From: Streptomyces nodosus
GTDB lineage: Bacteria > Actinomycetota > Actinomycetes > Streptomycetales > Streptomycetaceae
Direction: 5' to 3'
NCBI RefSeq assembly: GCF_008704995.1
Contig: NZ_CP023747.1
Span: 186,001-250,000 of the forward strand
DNA length: 64,000 bases
Shown: piece by piece, positions 16,994 to 25,866 of the stretch
How the letters are laid out: each line of letters opens with the position of its first letter
Position numbering within the stretch: the stretch's first letter is position 1
The notes under the pieces: generated by a model
Told to the model about the DNA's origin: nothing
Seen by the model: only the letters and a program-made list of their open reading frames with translations
Databases searched by the model: none
Translations under genes and position numbers: made by a program

Positions 16994-17770
16994 ATGGAAA
17001 TCACCGAGTTCAACCGCGACTTCTTCTCCCTCGACGGGAAGAACGCCATCGTCACCGGAGGTAACACCGGCCTGGGCCAGGCCTTCGCGCTGGCCCTCGC
17101 CAAGGCGGGCGCCAATGTCTTCGTCCCTTCCATCGCCGACGACGACGGCACCACCCGCAAGCTCATCGAGGGCGAGGGCGTGCGATACGAGTTCCTCGAG
17201 ACCGACCTGACCAAGCCCGGCGCGGCCAAGCAGGTCATCGACACCTGCGTGGAGCGTCTCGGCTCGCTCGACATCCTCGTGAACTCCGCCGGCATGTGCA
17301 TCAACCGCGAGGTGCAGGAATTCGGCCGCGAACAGTGGGACCCGATGGTGGCCCTCAACCTCACAGCTGCGTTCGAGCTGAGCCGTGAGGCGATCCGCCA
17401 TCTGATCCCGCAGCGCTCCGGCAAGATCATCAATATCGCGTCGATGTTCTCTTTTCTCGGTGGTCAGTGGTCCCCGGCCTACGCCGCCACCAAGCACGGC
17501 ATCGCCGGCTTCACCAAGGCGTACTGCGACGAGCTCGCCCAGTACAACATCCAGGTCAACGCGATCGCACCCGGCTACTTCGCCACGAAGATCACCGAGC
17601 AGACGAGGGCCGACCCCGAGACCAACCAGCGCGTCCTGGACCACATCCCGGCGGGCCGCTGGGGCGACGTAGCCGAACTGATGGGCACGACGGTATTCCT
17701 CGCGTCCCGCGCATCGGAATACGTCAACGGCCACGTTCTCCCGGTCGACGGAGGCTATCTGGTCCGCTGA
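16994..17770 (+). CDS. SDR-family oxidoreductase, KduD-like
   Basis: 258 residues. TGGNTGLGQ (21-29) is the cofactor-binding motif, NSAGMC the NAG motif, and YAATK contains the catalytic Tyr/Lys, with a Ser in the SMFSFLG segment upstream. VNAIAPGYFATKIT and the C-terminal VNGHVLPVDGGYLV resemble 2-deoxy-D-gluconate 3-dehydrogenase. Start ATG 16994. It is the first intact gene after the terminator-bearing leader and forms an operon with the FAD oxidase and kinase. Confidence 0.86.
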   Translation: MEITEFNRDFFSLDGKNAIVTGGNTGLGQAFALALAKAGANVFVPSIADDDGTTRKLIEGEGVRYEFLETDLTKPGAAKQVIDTCVERLGSLDILVNSAGMCINREVQEFGREQWDPMVALNLTAAFELSREAIRHLIPQRSGKIINIASMFSFLGGQWSPAYAATKHGIAGFTKAYCDELAQYNIQVNAIAPGYFATKITEQTRADPETNQRVLDHIPAGRWGDVAELMGTTVFLASRASEYVNGHVLPVDGGYLVR

Positions 17771-17830
17771 CACCGAAGACCGCACCACCCACCCGACCAC
17801 ACGCACCACGCCGAAGGCAGAGGTAATTCC

Positions 17831-19294
17831 ATGCCCAAGTCGCTCTCGAAGCTCGCCCGTCCGGACATCGTCGAGCAGCTGAAGGGGCTCGTGGCCGGCG
17901 ACCAGATCGTCGTCGACGAGCAGCAGCTCAAGGAGGCGAGTGTCGACCGCTTCAAGAAGTACCAGTCGGTTCACGGCATCTTCGACGGCCCGATCCCGGC
18001 CGCGATCGTCAACGCTCGCTCCACCGAGGACGTACAGAAGGTTCTCGCCTTCGCCAACGACAACAAGATCAATGTCGTCGCCCGCACCGGCCGCACCGGC
18101 ACCGAAGGCGGCCTGGAGACCGCCATCGAGGACACCATCGTGCTCGACGGCTCCGGCATCAACGAGATCTTCGAGATCGACATCGAGAACATGCAGGCCA
18201 CGGTCGGCTGCGGTGTCCAGCTCCAGGTCCTTGAGGACGAGCTGCGCAAGCAGGGACTGACGACCGGTCACTCGCCGCAGTCCAAGCCGCTCGCCCAGTA
18301 CGGCGGCCTGGTCTCCACCCGCTCGATCGGCCAGTTCTCCACCCTCTACGGAGCCATCGAGGACATGGTCGTCGGCCTGGAGGCGGTCTTCGCCGACGGT
18401 TCGGTCACCCGCATCAAGAGCGTCCCGCGCCGCTCGGCCGGCCCGGACATCCGCCACATCGTCATCGGCAACGAGGGTGCCCTCTGCTACATCACCGAGG
18501 TCACCGTCAAAATCTTCAAGTACATGCCGGGGAACAACGAGTTCCACGGCTTCCTCGTCGACGACATGACCACCGGTATCTCGGTGATTCGTGAGGTCGT
18601 CACCAACGGCTTCAATCCGTCCGTGGTCCGCGTGTACTCGCCCGAGGACGCCCGCCAGCACTTCGCCGACTTCTACGACAACAAGGTCGTCGTCGTCTTC
18701 GTCGCCGAGGGCCCCAAGAGCATCGTCAAAGCGACGTCCGAGGAGATCACGCGCGTCATCGACCAGTACCCGCATGTCAAGGTCGACCCGAAGCGCATCG
18801 AGAACTGGTTCGACAATCTCAACTGGGGCCAGGACAAGATCGAGGCCGAGAAGCAGGTCATGCTCGCCCAGGCCGAGCTCGGTTACACCACCGAGGTGTC
18901 GGTCGACTGGTCGCGCACGGTCGAGCTGTACGACAACGTCATGGGCCGGATCCGGAACGAATACCCGCACGCCGCCGACCTGACAATGCTCGGCGCCCAC
19001 TCCTCGCACTCGTACCAGACGGGCACGAACCTGTACTTCGTCTACGGCTACAAGATCAACTGTGAGCCCCGCGAAGAGATCCACAAGTATCACATCCCGC
19101 TCAACGCGATCATCGTCGAGGAGGCCCTGAAGGCCCACGGCTCGATCGTCCACCACCACGGCATCGGCAAGTACCGCGCCCCGTGGGCCGCCGAGGAGCA
19201 CGGCAGCGCGTACGCGATCCTGACCAAGCTCAAGGAGACGTTCGACCCCAACGGGATCATGAACAAGGGCACGATCTTCCCGATCGAAGGCTGA
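17831..19294 (+). CDS. FAD-binding oxidase (VAO/PCMH family, GlcD/alkyl-DHAP synthase-like)
   Basis: 487 residues. The N-terminal FAD-binding domain (PAAIVNARSTEDVQKVLAFA, ARTGRTGTEGG, YGGLVSTRSIGQFSTLYGAIE) is followed by the FAD-oxidase C-terminal domain ending in ETFDPNGIMNKGTIFPIEG. HHHGIGKYRAPW resembles the active-site His cluster of alkyldihydroxyacetonephosphate synthase and D-lactate/glycolate oxidases. It probably oxidises a hydroxy acid or polyol phosphate. A 60-bp gap separates it from the SDR gene. Confidence 0.85.
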   Translation: MPKSLSKLARPDIVEQLKGLVAGDQIVVDEQQLKEASVDRFKKYQSVHGIFDGPIPAAIVNARSTEDVQKVLAFANDNKINVVARTGRTGTEGGLETAIEDTIVLDGSGINEIFEIDIENMQATVGCGVQLQVLEDELRKQGLTTGHSPQSKPLAQYGGLVSTRSIGQFSTLYGAIEDMVVGLEAVFADGSVTRIKSVPRRSAGPDIRHIVIGNEGALCYITEVTVKIFKYMPGNNEFHGFLVDDMTTGISVIREVVTNGFNPSVVRVYSPEDARQHFADFYDNKVVVVFVAEGPKSIVKATSEEITRVIDQYPHVKVDPKRIENWFDNLNWGQDKIEAEKQVMLAQAELGYTTEVSVDWSRTVELYDNVMGRIRNEYPHAADLTMLGAHSSHSYQTGTNLYFVYGYKINCEPREEIHKYHIPLNAIIVEEALKAHGSIVHHHGIGKYRAPWAAEEHGSAYAILTKLKETFDPNGIMNKGTIFPIEG

Positions 19295-19385
19295 TGCCTC
19301 TCCTTTAATTCCGCGCGGCCGGTCGGCCCTGAGTTGCCGACCGCGCCGGCACCCCCGACCTTCTTCGCCTCGCGACTTCTCCGGA

Positions 19386-20831
19386 GTGGGCATGACCAGC
19401 ACCCGTCCCCGCTACTTCATCGGCATCGACAACGGCTCCCAGTCGTCGAAGGTGACCGTGTTCGATGCCCGAGGCCGAGCTGTGAGCGTGGGACGGGCCG
19501 AGCTGCGCCCGTACGACACTCCGCGCCCCGGTGTGGTGGAGCATCCCGACGACGACCTGTGGACGTCGATCGGCGAGGCGAGCCGCGCCGCGATGGCTGC
19601 CTTCGACGGGGACGTGGCGGACATCGTGGGTGTGGGTCTGTGCACGATCCGCTTCTGCCGAGCCGTCCTCAAGGCCGACGGCACCCTCGCCCAGCAGGTG
19701 ATGAGCTGGATGGACGACCGGGTCGGCAGGCCGTACGCGCCGACCAACCCTGAGGCCGCGTACGTCACGACCTCCTCCGGCTACATCAGCCACCGCATGA
19801 CCGGCAACTTCCGGGACACGGCTGCCAATTACGCGGGCATGTGGCCGCTCGACCCGAAGAACATGCACTGGACGGACGACGAGGCGGCGTACGCGAAGTG
19901 CGGCATCCCGCGCTCGATGCTCTTCGATCTCGTGCAGCCTGGCGACATCCTCGGCCCGGTGACGGAATCGGCGTCCGCGCACACCGGCATCCCGGCGGGT
20001 GTCCCCGTCGTAGCGACCGCCAACGACAAGGCAGTTGAGGCCCTGGGATGCGGCCTGCGCACCCCCGACACGCTGCTCGTCTCGCTCGGTACGTACGTCG
20101 CAGGCATGGCCACCGGCCCGCGCCACATCGCCAACCCCTCCGGCTTCTGGACCAATTACGCCTCTCAACCGTACGCCTACCTCTACGAGTCGGGCGGTGT
20201 GCGGCGCGGCATGTGGACGGTCAGCTGGTACCGGGACCTGCTCGGTGAGGAGGCGTCCGGGCACGCCCGGCAGCTCGACCTGTCCGCCGAGGACTACCTC
20301 AACGCCGAGGCGAGCAAAGTGCCGCCGGGCTCCGACGGCCTGATGACGGTGCTCGACTGGCTCGCCCCCGACGAGGCTCCGTTTCGCAAGGGCAGCCTGC
20401 TCGGCTTCGACGGACGCCACGGCCGCTTCCACATCTATCGCTCGATCCTCGAATCGCTCGCCATGACCATCCACGACACCGCGACGCGGATGACGGCGGA
20501 ACTGGGCACCGAGTACCGGGAAGTCATCGTCTCCGGCGGTGGCGCGCATTCGGACCTGATGATGCAGATCCACGCGGACGTGCACGGCATCCCGGCCCGG
20601 CGAGCGGAGGCCTCGAGCGCGGCCGGACTGGGCTCGGCGATCTGCGCGGCCGTGGGCCTGGGCGCGTACGCCGACTTCGGCGAGGCGGTCGCGGCCATGG
20701 TTCGCCCCGGCGAGATCTTCCTGCCGAGCCAGGCCCACCACCATCTCTACCGGCGCCTGGAGAAGGTGCACCGTGAGGTGCACGGTCACACCGATGCCAT
20801 CTACCGGCGCACCTACGACATCTTCGGCTGA
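19386..20831 (+). CDS. FGGY-family carbohydrate kinase
   Basis: About 481 residues of the FGGY kinase family. YFIGIDNGSQSSKVTVFD is the N-terminal ATPase phosphate motif, VVATANDKAVEALGCG supplies the catalytic Asp region, LVSLGTYVAG follows, and VIVSGGGAHSDLMMQIHADV is the C-terminal FGGY signature. It phosphorylates a sugar or polyol. ATG 19392 is an alternative start. As the last gene of the antiterminator-controlled operon it could make the phosphorylated effector. Confidence 0.88.
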   Translation: MGMTSTRPRYFIGIDNGSQSSKVTVFDARGRAVSVGRAELRPYDTPRPGVVEHPDDDLWTSIGEASRAAMAAFDGDVADIVGVGLCTIRFCRAVLKADGTLAQQVMSWMDDRVGRPYAPTNPEAAYVTTSSGYISHRMTGNFRDTAANYAGMWPLDPKNMHWTDDEAAYAKCGIPRSMLFDLVQPGDILGPVTESASAHTGIPAGVPVVATANDKAVEALGCGLRTPDTLLVSLGTYVAGMATGPRHIANPSGFWTNYASQPYAYLYESGGVRRGMWTVSWYRDLLGEEASGHARQLDLSAEDYLNAEASKVPPGSDGLMTVLDWLAPDEAPFRKGSLLGFDGRHGRFHIYRSILESLAMTIHDTATRMTAELGTEYREVIVSGGGAHSDLMMQIHADVHGIPARRAEASSAAGLGSAICAAVGLGAYADFGEAVAAMVRPGEIFLPSQAHHHLYRRLEKVHREVHGHTDAIYRRTYDIFG

Positions 20832-21023
20832 CCCGGGAGGGGAGTGGTGCGTCGTGCGTGTAGCCGCCCTGGATGGCGATCCTCGGGCCACGGTCGGGAG
20901 CCCGGCTGTCGGAAGGAAATTCTCCGGCACACCGAACCTCCCCCAGGCATTCCACATCTTCAGGTGCGTAGGCGCGCACTGACCTCGCGCGCTGATTCGT
21001 ATTCGAGGAGAACCCGAAACTTC

Positions 21024-21566
21024 ATGAAGAGCAAGCTGACTGCATTGGCCCTTGCGGCCGTCGTCGTCGCCGGCACTGCCGCTACCGCCGTCCCGGCCTC
21101 GGGCGCCCCGGCCAAGGCCAAGCCGACCCGCTGCCACACTGCTGACATGAAGGCCGGCTTCGCCATGGGGGATGACGCGAAGCCGGAGATGAAGCAGACC
21201 AAGAAGCAGACCCAGGCGTACATCTGGTTCACCAACAAGAGCAAGCGGACCTGCACCCTGTCCGGCTTCGCCGGTGTCGACATGATCGGCGCTCAGAAAA
21301 CCGACGGCACCTGGTCGCTGGCCCGCTCCTCCAAGAAGCCCCCGAAGATGACACTGGACCAGGGGGACGCGGTGGACTTCAGCATCAAACTGCTCCCGGT
21401 CGCCAAGTCGACGCCTCAGAAAGAGAAGTTCGTTCCGGCGAAGTTCCTGGTCACCGCGCCGAACGAGAAGGAGCACTTCACCCTGAAGTGGCCGTTTGGC
21501 GGCCAGCTCCTCAAGCAGGACGGCGCCACCCACCCGGCCACCTACCTCAACCCGATCGGGCTGTAA
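21024..21566 (+). CDS. Secreted DUF4232 protein
   Basis: 180 residues with a cleavable signal peptide (KLTALALAAVVVAGTAATAV, cleavage near ASG-AP). The mature part holds the DUF4232 pattern: RCHTADM, YIWFTNKSKRTCTLSGFAG with the two Cys, and a C-terminal beta-rich segment ending HPATYLNPIGL. ATG 21024 follows CGAGGAGAAC. Function unknown; this secreted fold is very common in Streptomyces. Confidence 0.85.
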   Translation: MKSKLTALALAAVVVAGTAATAVPASGAPAKAKPTRCHTADMKAGFAMGDDAKPEMKQTKKQTQAYIWFTNKSKRTCTLSGFAGVDMIGAQKTDGTWSLARSSKKPPKMTLDQGDAVDFSIKLLPVAKSTPQKEKFVPAKFLVTAPNEKEHFTLKWPFGGQLLKQDGATHPATYLNPIGL

Positions 21567-21593
21567 CCAACTGGGCAGCCTCTGAGCTTCCCT

Positions 21594-21810
21594 TCAGCGT
21601 CGCTTGTGGCCACCGCAGGACTCCCGGAGTGAGTTCCACAAGGCGAAGACCTTGTCGTACTCGCCGCGTCGTTCGGCGTAGCGCTGGAGCTTCACCTGTT
21701 CGACGAGGATCTCGTGCGCGTCCGGCTGGGTTTCGAACAGGGTGATGACGTTGTCGGCGAAGCCGTCGAGGGGGATGGCGCGCGGGTCGGCGGCGGTGTC
21801 GACGCGCCGG
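21594..21810 (-). pseudogene. C-terminal relic of an SDR oxidoreductase
   Basis: The reverse strand reads PRAIPLDGFADNVITLFETQ, continues with PDAHEILVEQVKLQRYAERR, then GEYDKVFALWN, and stops at 21594. This is the C-terminus of DltE-type short-chain dehydrogenases. The frame breaks at about 21810, next to the IS5-type end. Confidence 0.6.
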
Positions 21811-21847
21811 CATCGCCGCGCACCGTGATGTGCGCAGTCACAGCACT

Positions 21848-22262
21848 AGGGTCCGTCTTCAAACGGATCTTGCCCAGAGCAGGAATGAGGCGAGAGAGAC
21901 CGCTGCTTCGTAGGAGGTGGCGGTCTTGTCGTATCGGGTGGCGATGCCGCGGAAGCTCTTGAGCCGGTTGAAGCAGCGTTCGACGGTGTTGCGCCGACGG
22001 TAGATCTCTCGGTCGAACCGCGGCGGGCGGCCGCCGTCACGGCCCCGGTTACGACGGTGGCGTTGCTGGTCCCGCTTCTCGGGAATGGTGTGGCCGATGC
22101 CGCGCTTGCGGAGGTAGGCGCGGGAGGCGTAGGCCTTGTCTGCGACCACGTGGTCCGGTCGGCAGCGCGGTCGGCCCCGACCGATGCGGGGCACTCGGAT
22201 CCGTTCGAGGAGTGGGCGTGCGCAGATGCCGTCGTGGCGCTGGCCGGCCGTCAGCAGGACGG
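21848..22262 (-). mobile_element. IS5-family transposase fragment (C-terminal half plus one end)
   Basis: Reverse-strand coding reads AVLLTAGQRHDG, RIRVPRIGRGRPRCRPDHVV, ADKAYASRAYLRKRGIGHTI, GGRPPRFDREIYRRRNTVER and CFNRLKSFRGIATRYDK, the DDE domain of an IS5-type transposase ending near 21859. The element end GGTCCGTCTTCAAACGGATC lies at about 21850. The N-terminal half is missing: at about 22262 the sequence switches to a different IS on the other strand. Confidence 0.75.
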
Positions 22263-22575
22263 CCGGCCGGCGTTCCTCGCCGATGCCGGCTACCAAGGGC
22301 TGGGTGCCCAGACCGGCGGGCGGGTGGTGACACCACCGCACCGCAACTTCAAGAAGAACGCCCCCGACTGGTACGAGGAGATGTACGAACGGCAGCGCAA
22401 GGCACATTCCTCACGCCGTATCCGGGTCGAGCACGGCATCGCCCACCTGAAGAACTGGCGGGCCCTGGCCAGCCACCTCGGCCGCCGCGAGCACATCAGC
22501 GACACCGTCCAGGCCGTCGCCGTCCTGCTCTCCCACCAACAGACCGCGGACCTGATCCCGGCACGGCAGGTGTGA
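22262..22575 (+). mobile_element. DDE_Tnp_4 transposase fragment (C-terminus)
   Basis: Forward-strand coding GRPAFLADAGYQGLGAQTGG, VVTPPHRNFKKNAPDWYEEM and RIRVEHGIAHLKNWRALASH is the C-terminal part of the helix-turn-helix/DDE superfamily endonuclease transposases. It is joined tail-first to the preceding IS5 piece, so two IS copies recombined or inserted into each other. About 275 bp without a recognisable gene follow it. Confidence 0.7.
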
Positions 22576-22784
22576 ACACCGAGCCTCACCGAAGCCCTCG
22601 ACGCCTCACTGCCTACCGTGCACGAACTCGTTAGAGATCGAGATGTCGGCTGAAGGAACCATGGCAGGCCAACACCCGTACCAGGTGTCGATCACATGAT
22701 GACTCTGCACTTCGAACACTGCAGCTCAGAGCCTTGCCAATGTCGTAACTACATCGAAGACGGACACCCCTGAGTGGTCGGGTA

Positions 22785-22810
22785 GCCGGATCACGTTGCC
22801 GTGACCCGGC
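22785..22810 (-). terminator. Hairpin downstream of the lipoprotein gene
   Basis: GCCGG.TCACG (22785-22795) pairs with CGTGA.CCGGC (22800-22810) with one mismatch and a 4-base loop, 44 bp beyond the stop of the reverse-strand lipoprotein gene. Confidence 0.5.
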
Positions 22811-22853
22811 AGCCTCAGAATCGGACGTGCTTTCGTGTGGACGAGGCGATCGA

Positions 22854-23804
22854 TCATCGCGGTCGCGACGGCGCTGTCGGCGAAGGGCTCCCCCCGGCGT
22901 CCGGAGAGGCCGGAAAGGCGGCTGCCGCAAGTGCCCCCGCGCGCAGCCGCTGCAGGGCCGACAATTGGTTCGTTCGGCCTTGCAACACGGTACGTTCCAC
23001 GTCGGCCTGCACTGCGGAGACGGTGTGCCCGATCCCGATCTTCTGCTGGCAGTCAGCATCGGTTTTGGCCAGGCTGAGTTCCCGGCCGATCAGCCTGCGC
23101 GGTATCGCCGAGTTGTTCTCGATTCCTGCCAGTTCGCTGTTGATGGTCTGGGGTGGGCTGTCGAGTGCTTGCTCGGGTGACCCGGCGCTGCGCATGCACT
23201 CACGCCAGGCGTCCTGAGCCGACAGGTACCGGTTATCCTTCCTGACCTCGAGCACGACTTCGTTGGTCAGCACCTGAAAGGTGTTGTACAGACGCTCGTA
23301 GTCGGCGCCGTACAGCTGGATCTCAGCACGGGATACACACGAATCGGTGTTGTAGTAGTACTCCTGGTGCGCTGGCAGCGGGACATACACCCTATGGCTC
23401 GTGCTTCCGAGCAAGGCTGTGTGCCAACCCGGAACGGATGCGTCCTTCACGTTCCGGTCCGCTTGTCCTGCCGTCGCTTCGTTGAGCGCCGAACTGGTCA
23501 GGCCGAACCCGTCGGTTTTGGCCTGCGTTGGTGTGAGCAGACCATAGGGATTTGCGTCCAGTACGTGGGAACCCGACGCCAGCGGCTGAGGGCCGTAGTC
23601 GAACCCACGCGACCTCATGCACTGTGCAACGAATTGCTCCTCCGCTGTATGCAGAAGGGCCCGCTGCTGCGCGTTGAAATAGGTGACCCCACCGAACGGG
23701 CGGGATGGTGGCTCCGCTGGACCGGCGCCGCCGGATGCTTGGCATCCGGCGGCGCACAGTCCAAGGAGCAGCCCCGCCGTCGCGAGGCGTTTCCTGGGCC
23801 CCAT
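22854..23804 (-). CDS. Lipoprotein with paired CMxxxG motifs
   Basis: 316 residues. The signal peptide ends in the lipobox LCAAGC. The mature part has four widely spaced Cys: QCMRSRGFDYG, DSCVSRAE, W-RECMRSAG and DADCQ. The same Cys order and the CMxxRG/CMxxAG pair recur in the lipoprotein at 56120-57022. It starts 8 bp after a small secreted protein gene on the same strand. I know of no function. The even Cys number suggests extracellular disulphides. Confidence 0.75.
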   Translation of the reverse strand: MGPRKRLATAGLLLGLCAAGCQASGGAGPAEPPSRPFGGVTYFNAQQRALLHTAEEQFVAQCMRSRGFDYGPQPLASGSHVLDANPYGLLTPTQAKTDGFGLTSSALNEATAGQADRNVKDASVPGWHTALLGSTSHRVYVPLPAHQEYYYNTDSCVSRAEIQLYGADYERLYNTFQVLTNEVVLEVRKDNRYLSAQDAWRECMRSAGSPEQALDSPPQTINSELAGIENNSAIPRRLIGRELSLAKTDADCQQKIGIGHTVSAVQADVERTVLQGRTNQLSALQRLRAGALAAAAFPASPDAGGSPSPTAPSRPR

Positions 23805-23812
23805 CGCCGCGG

Positions 23813-24196
23813 TCAGTAGGTGCACCACTTGTTCGACTCGATGTGCGGCAGGTTCGAGCCGATAGTGGTCCAGCCCGTGCCCCGGTTCAAGTTGTACGCG
23901 GGGGCGCCGTAGTTCTTGGCACCGTACACCGTCACGTTGCAGCTGCCGCCGTTGTTGTACAGCGAGCCCCCCTGGGCGTTGTAGAAATTGGCGTACATCG
24001 TCAGGTCGGGGTTGTCCTCCCTGACTTTCTGGACCCCGTGGCCCGAGGCGTTGGTGTAGCTGGGCAGCCAGTAGGCGCACAGGTAGGTGGAGGGGCAGTC
24101 GGAGGGAGCGGCGCTTGCGGCGGTGGGCGCCACGACAGCACCCCCGAGGGCAGCGACCCCCAACAGTGCGGTAACTGCCATGCGCTTGAGTGTCAT
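23813..24196 (-). CDS. Small secreted protein, peptidase inhibitor I36 / crystallin-fold-like
   Basis: 127 residues. Signal peptide MAVTALLGVAALGGAVVAPT with cleavage after ASA. The mature domain begins with CPSTYLCAYWLPSYTNASG, and YANFYNAQGGSLYNNGGSCN and W-CTY follow, the Cys/Tyr pattern of the I36/beta-gamma-crystallin-like secreted proteins. Some family members inhibit proteases. The lipoprotein gene follows after 8 bp, suggesting an exported pair. Confidence 0.7.
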   Translation of the reverse strand: MTLKRMAVTALLGVAALGGAVVAPTAASAAPSDCPSTYLCAYWLPSYTNASGHGVQKVREDNPDLTMYANFYNAQGGSLYNNGGSCNVTVYGAKNYGAPAYNLNRGTGWTTIGSNLPHIESNKWCTY

Positions 24197-24406
24197 GATG
24201 GTCCATTCTGCGCGGAGGGGCCGCTGGCGGCAGGCTCCGCGCCTACTCGTCGGATGGTGTCGTTCTTCGTGGGCCGTACTTTGCTGGCACTGGTTGATCC
24301 AGCACCTGCCATTGAACGAGTGCCTGCGGCGCTCCCAAGCGGGAAGGTCATCGCCGCCAAGTTGGCTGCGGCTACCCGATCATCTCGGGAGGCCATCCGC
24401 AGTGCC

Positions 24407-25405
24407 TTAGCGAGGTGCGCCAGGTACTTGGCTTTGTGTGCCAGTCAGGGTGCTGTGGTGGTGCGCTTGGTCCCTGTACCCGCTGGGGGTGATGCCGTGC
24501 AGAGTACGGAAGGCGCGGGTGAAGTCCGCGGGGTGGGCAAATCCCCAGCGTGCTGCGATGGCCTGGATGGGTACGTGACGCTTCAAAGGGTCAGCAAGGT
24601 CTCGGCGGCAGCGTTCGAGGCGTTGGCCACGTATCCAGGAACGGACAGTCACACCGTGCTGCTGGAAAAGCCTGTGCAGTGAGCGAACCGAGATGTGGTG
24701 GGCGGCTGCTATCTCACCCGCAGTGAGGGTGGTGTCGCCCAGGTGACGCTCGATGAACGAGGTGATGCGCATGTACAGGACGCGTTGACGGGATTCGCAG
24801 GGAATGTCGTTCTCACGCTCCAGGAAGTGCGCCAGTGCAGCCGTGACCAAGTCCAGGCCGACGGTGCCGAGCCGCGCGGCGTCATGCGGCGTGTAGCTGG
24901 TGCTGCCGTCTGTCAGGTGGGTGAGGAAATTTGTCAGCAGGCGTCCGATGCCCTGATCTCCAGGAAGGGGACGGCAGATGAGGTGATCGACGTGGCGGGC
25001 TGCTAAGGGGAGCAACGTCCGGGGAAACTGAATGAGGATGTTGCCGCCGTCAGCGTAGGTATCGAAGGGGCGCGAGCTTTCGAAGAGCAGGAGTTCACCC
25101 GGTCGGAGCGCAGCGCGATTGCGACTCTGCTCGATCGCATGTGGGCCGGAGTTCGTGACGCCGAAGGCAAGGATTTCCGGGTCCGAGGCGCGGATCAGCT
25201 TCGGGGTCCTCCGTGTGAGGAAGGACGAGTACGCCATCGCTGACACCTGGACCGCTCCCAGCGGCATCGTGCTGAACCACCCGCAGAAGACATCTGTACC
25301 GATCAGCTTGAACGATGTCGGCATCAGCGCATCCGCGGTGACGTTCTCCCACGCTGAAAGAGCATCCCGCGCCGGGACGTCGTTGCTGTCGAAGACCTTC
25401 TCCAC
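24407..25405 (-). CDS. AraC-family transcriptional regulator (AraC_binding_2-type)
   Basis: 332 residues. The N-terminal half resembles the NphR/FeaR-type ligand domain (GTDVFCGWFSTMPLGAVQVS, GELLLFESSRPFDTYADGG). The C-terminal HTH pair is complete (LTAGEIAAAHHISVRSLHRL, IQAIAARWGFAHPADFTRAF). GTG 25405 is chosen because GGGGGGAGAGATCC precedes it and similarity begins there. No obvious partner gene is adjacent; the gene next to its start is a relic. Confidence 0.82.
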   Translation of the reverse strand: MEKVFDSNDVPARDALSAWENVTADALMPTSFKLIGTDVFCGWFSTMPLGAVQVSAMAYSSFLTRRTPKLIRASDPEILAFGVTNSGPHAIEQSRNRAALRPGELLLFESSRPFDTYADGGNILIQFPRTLLPLAARHVDHLICRPLPGDQGIGRLLTNFLTHLTDGSTSYTPHDAARLGTVGLDLVTAALAHFLERENDIPCESRQRVLYMRITSFIERHLGDTTLTAGEIAAAHHISVRSLHRLFQQHGVTVRSWIRGQRLERCRRDLADPLKRHVPIQAIAARWGFAHPADFTRAFRTLHGITPSGYRDQAHHHSTLTGTQSQVPGAPR

Positions 25406-25866
25406 GGATCTCTCCCCCCAGCCCTGCGGCTTGGCACCGCGCTGAGCTTCCTCGTGCCAGGCCCTGGTCGGCCGTCCCTTCGTCTCCTCCCAGATGGTCC
25501 TCCCGGACCAGTTCAACCTGCGGGGCATCCCAATCACGTGACTCGAAGACGTTCGCCCGGTGGCGCATTTTCCGCGCAGTGGCGCCGCCGCACGACCTGA
25601 CCTGCTGGCCCCGCTTCAAGATCATCCCGTGGCCCTTTTGGGCCCGCGACGACAGGAACTTACGCCGGAGTCCTATGTTGCAGGCCACCGAGTGACGGCG
25701 ACTCGCGGCGTCGTTGAAAAGCGCAACTCCGCACACCAGGCCCCGGGGATGTCATGGCTGATCCCCGGGACTTCGTGGTCCCGTCGATGGGGAGCCTTCA
25801 ACTACCGCCGACTCCGGCATGGTTGCCCGGTAGATGAGTGCCCGGAACGGGTGGCATGCATCGCGT
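25406..25866. other. Intergenic, no gene recognised
   Basis: No frame with sustained coding bias was seen. On the reverse strand, 25420-25540 reads TIWEETKGRPTRAWHEEAQR in the frame of the AraC gene, but it looks like remnant DNA rather than an extension of that protein. Confidence 0.4.

Noticed and set aside
16784..19402. 872-codon open frame on the reverse strand
   Set aside because: It lies opposite the SDR and FAD-oxidase genes, has the mirrored codon pattern of a high-GC gene and no domain. A shadow frame.
19305..21533. 742-codon open frame on the reverse strand
   Set aside because: Opposite the FGGY kinase and DUF4232 genes, which have clear motifs. A shadow frame.
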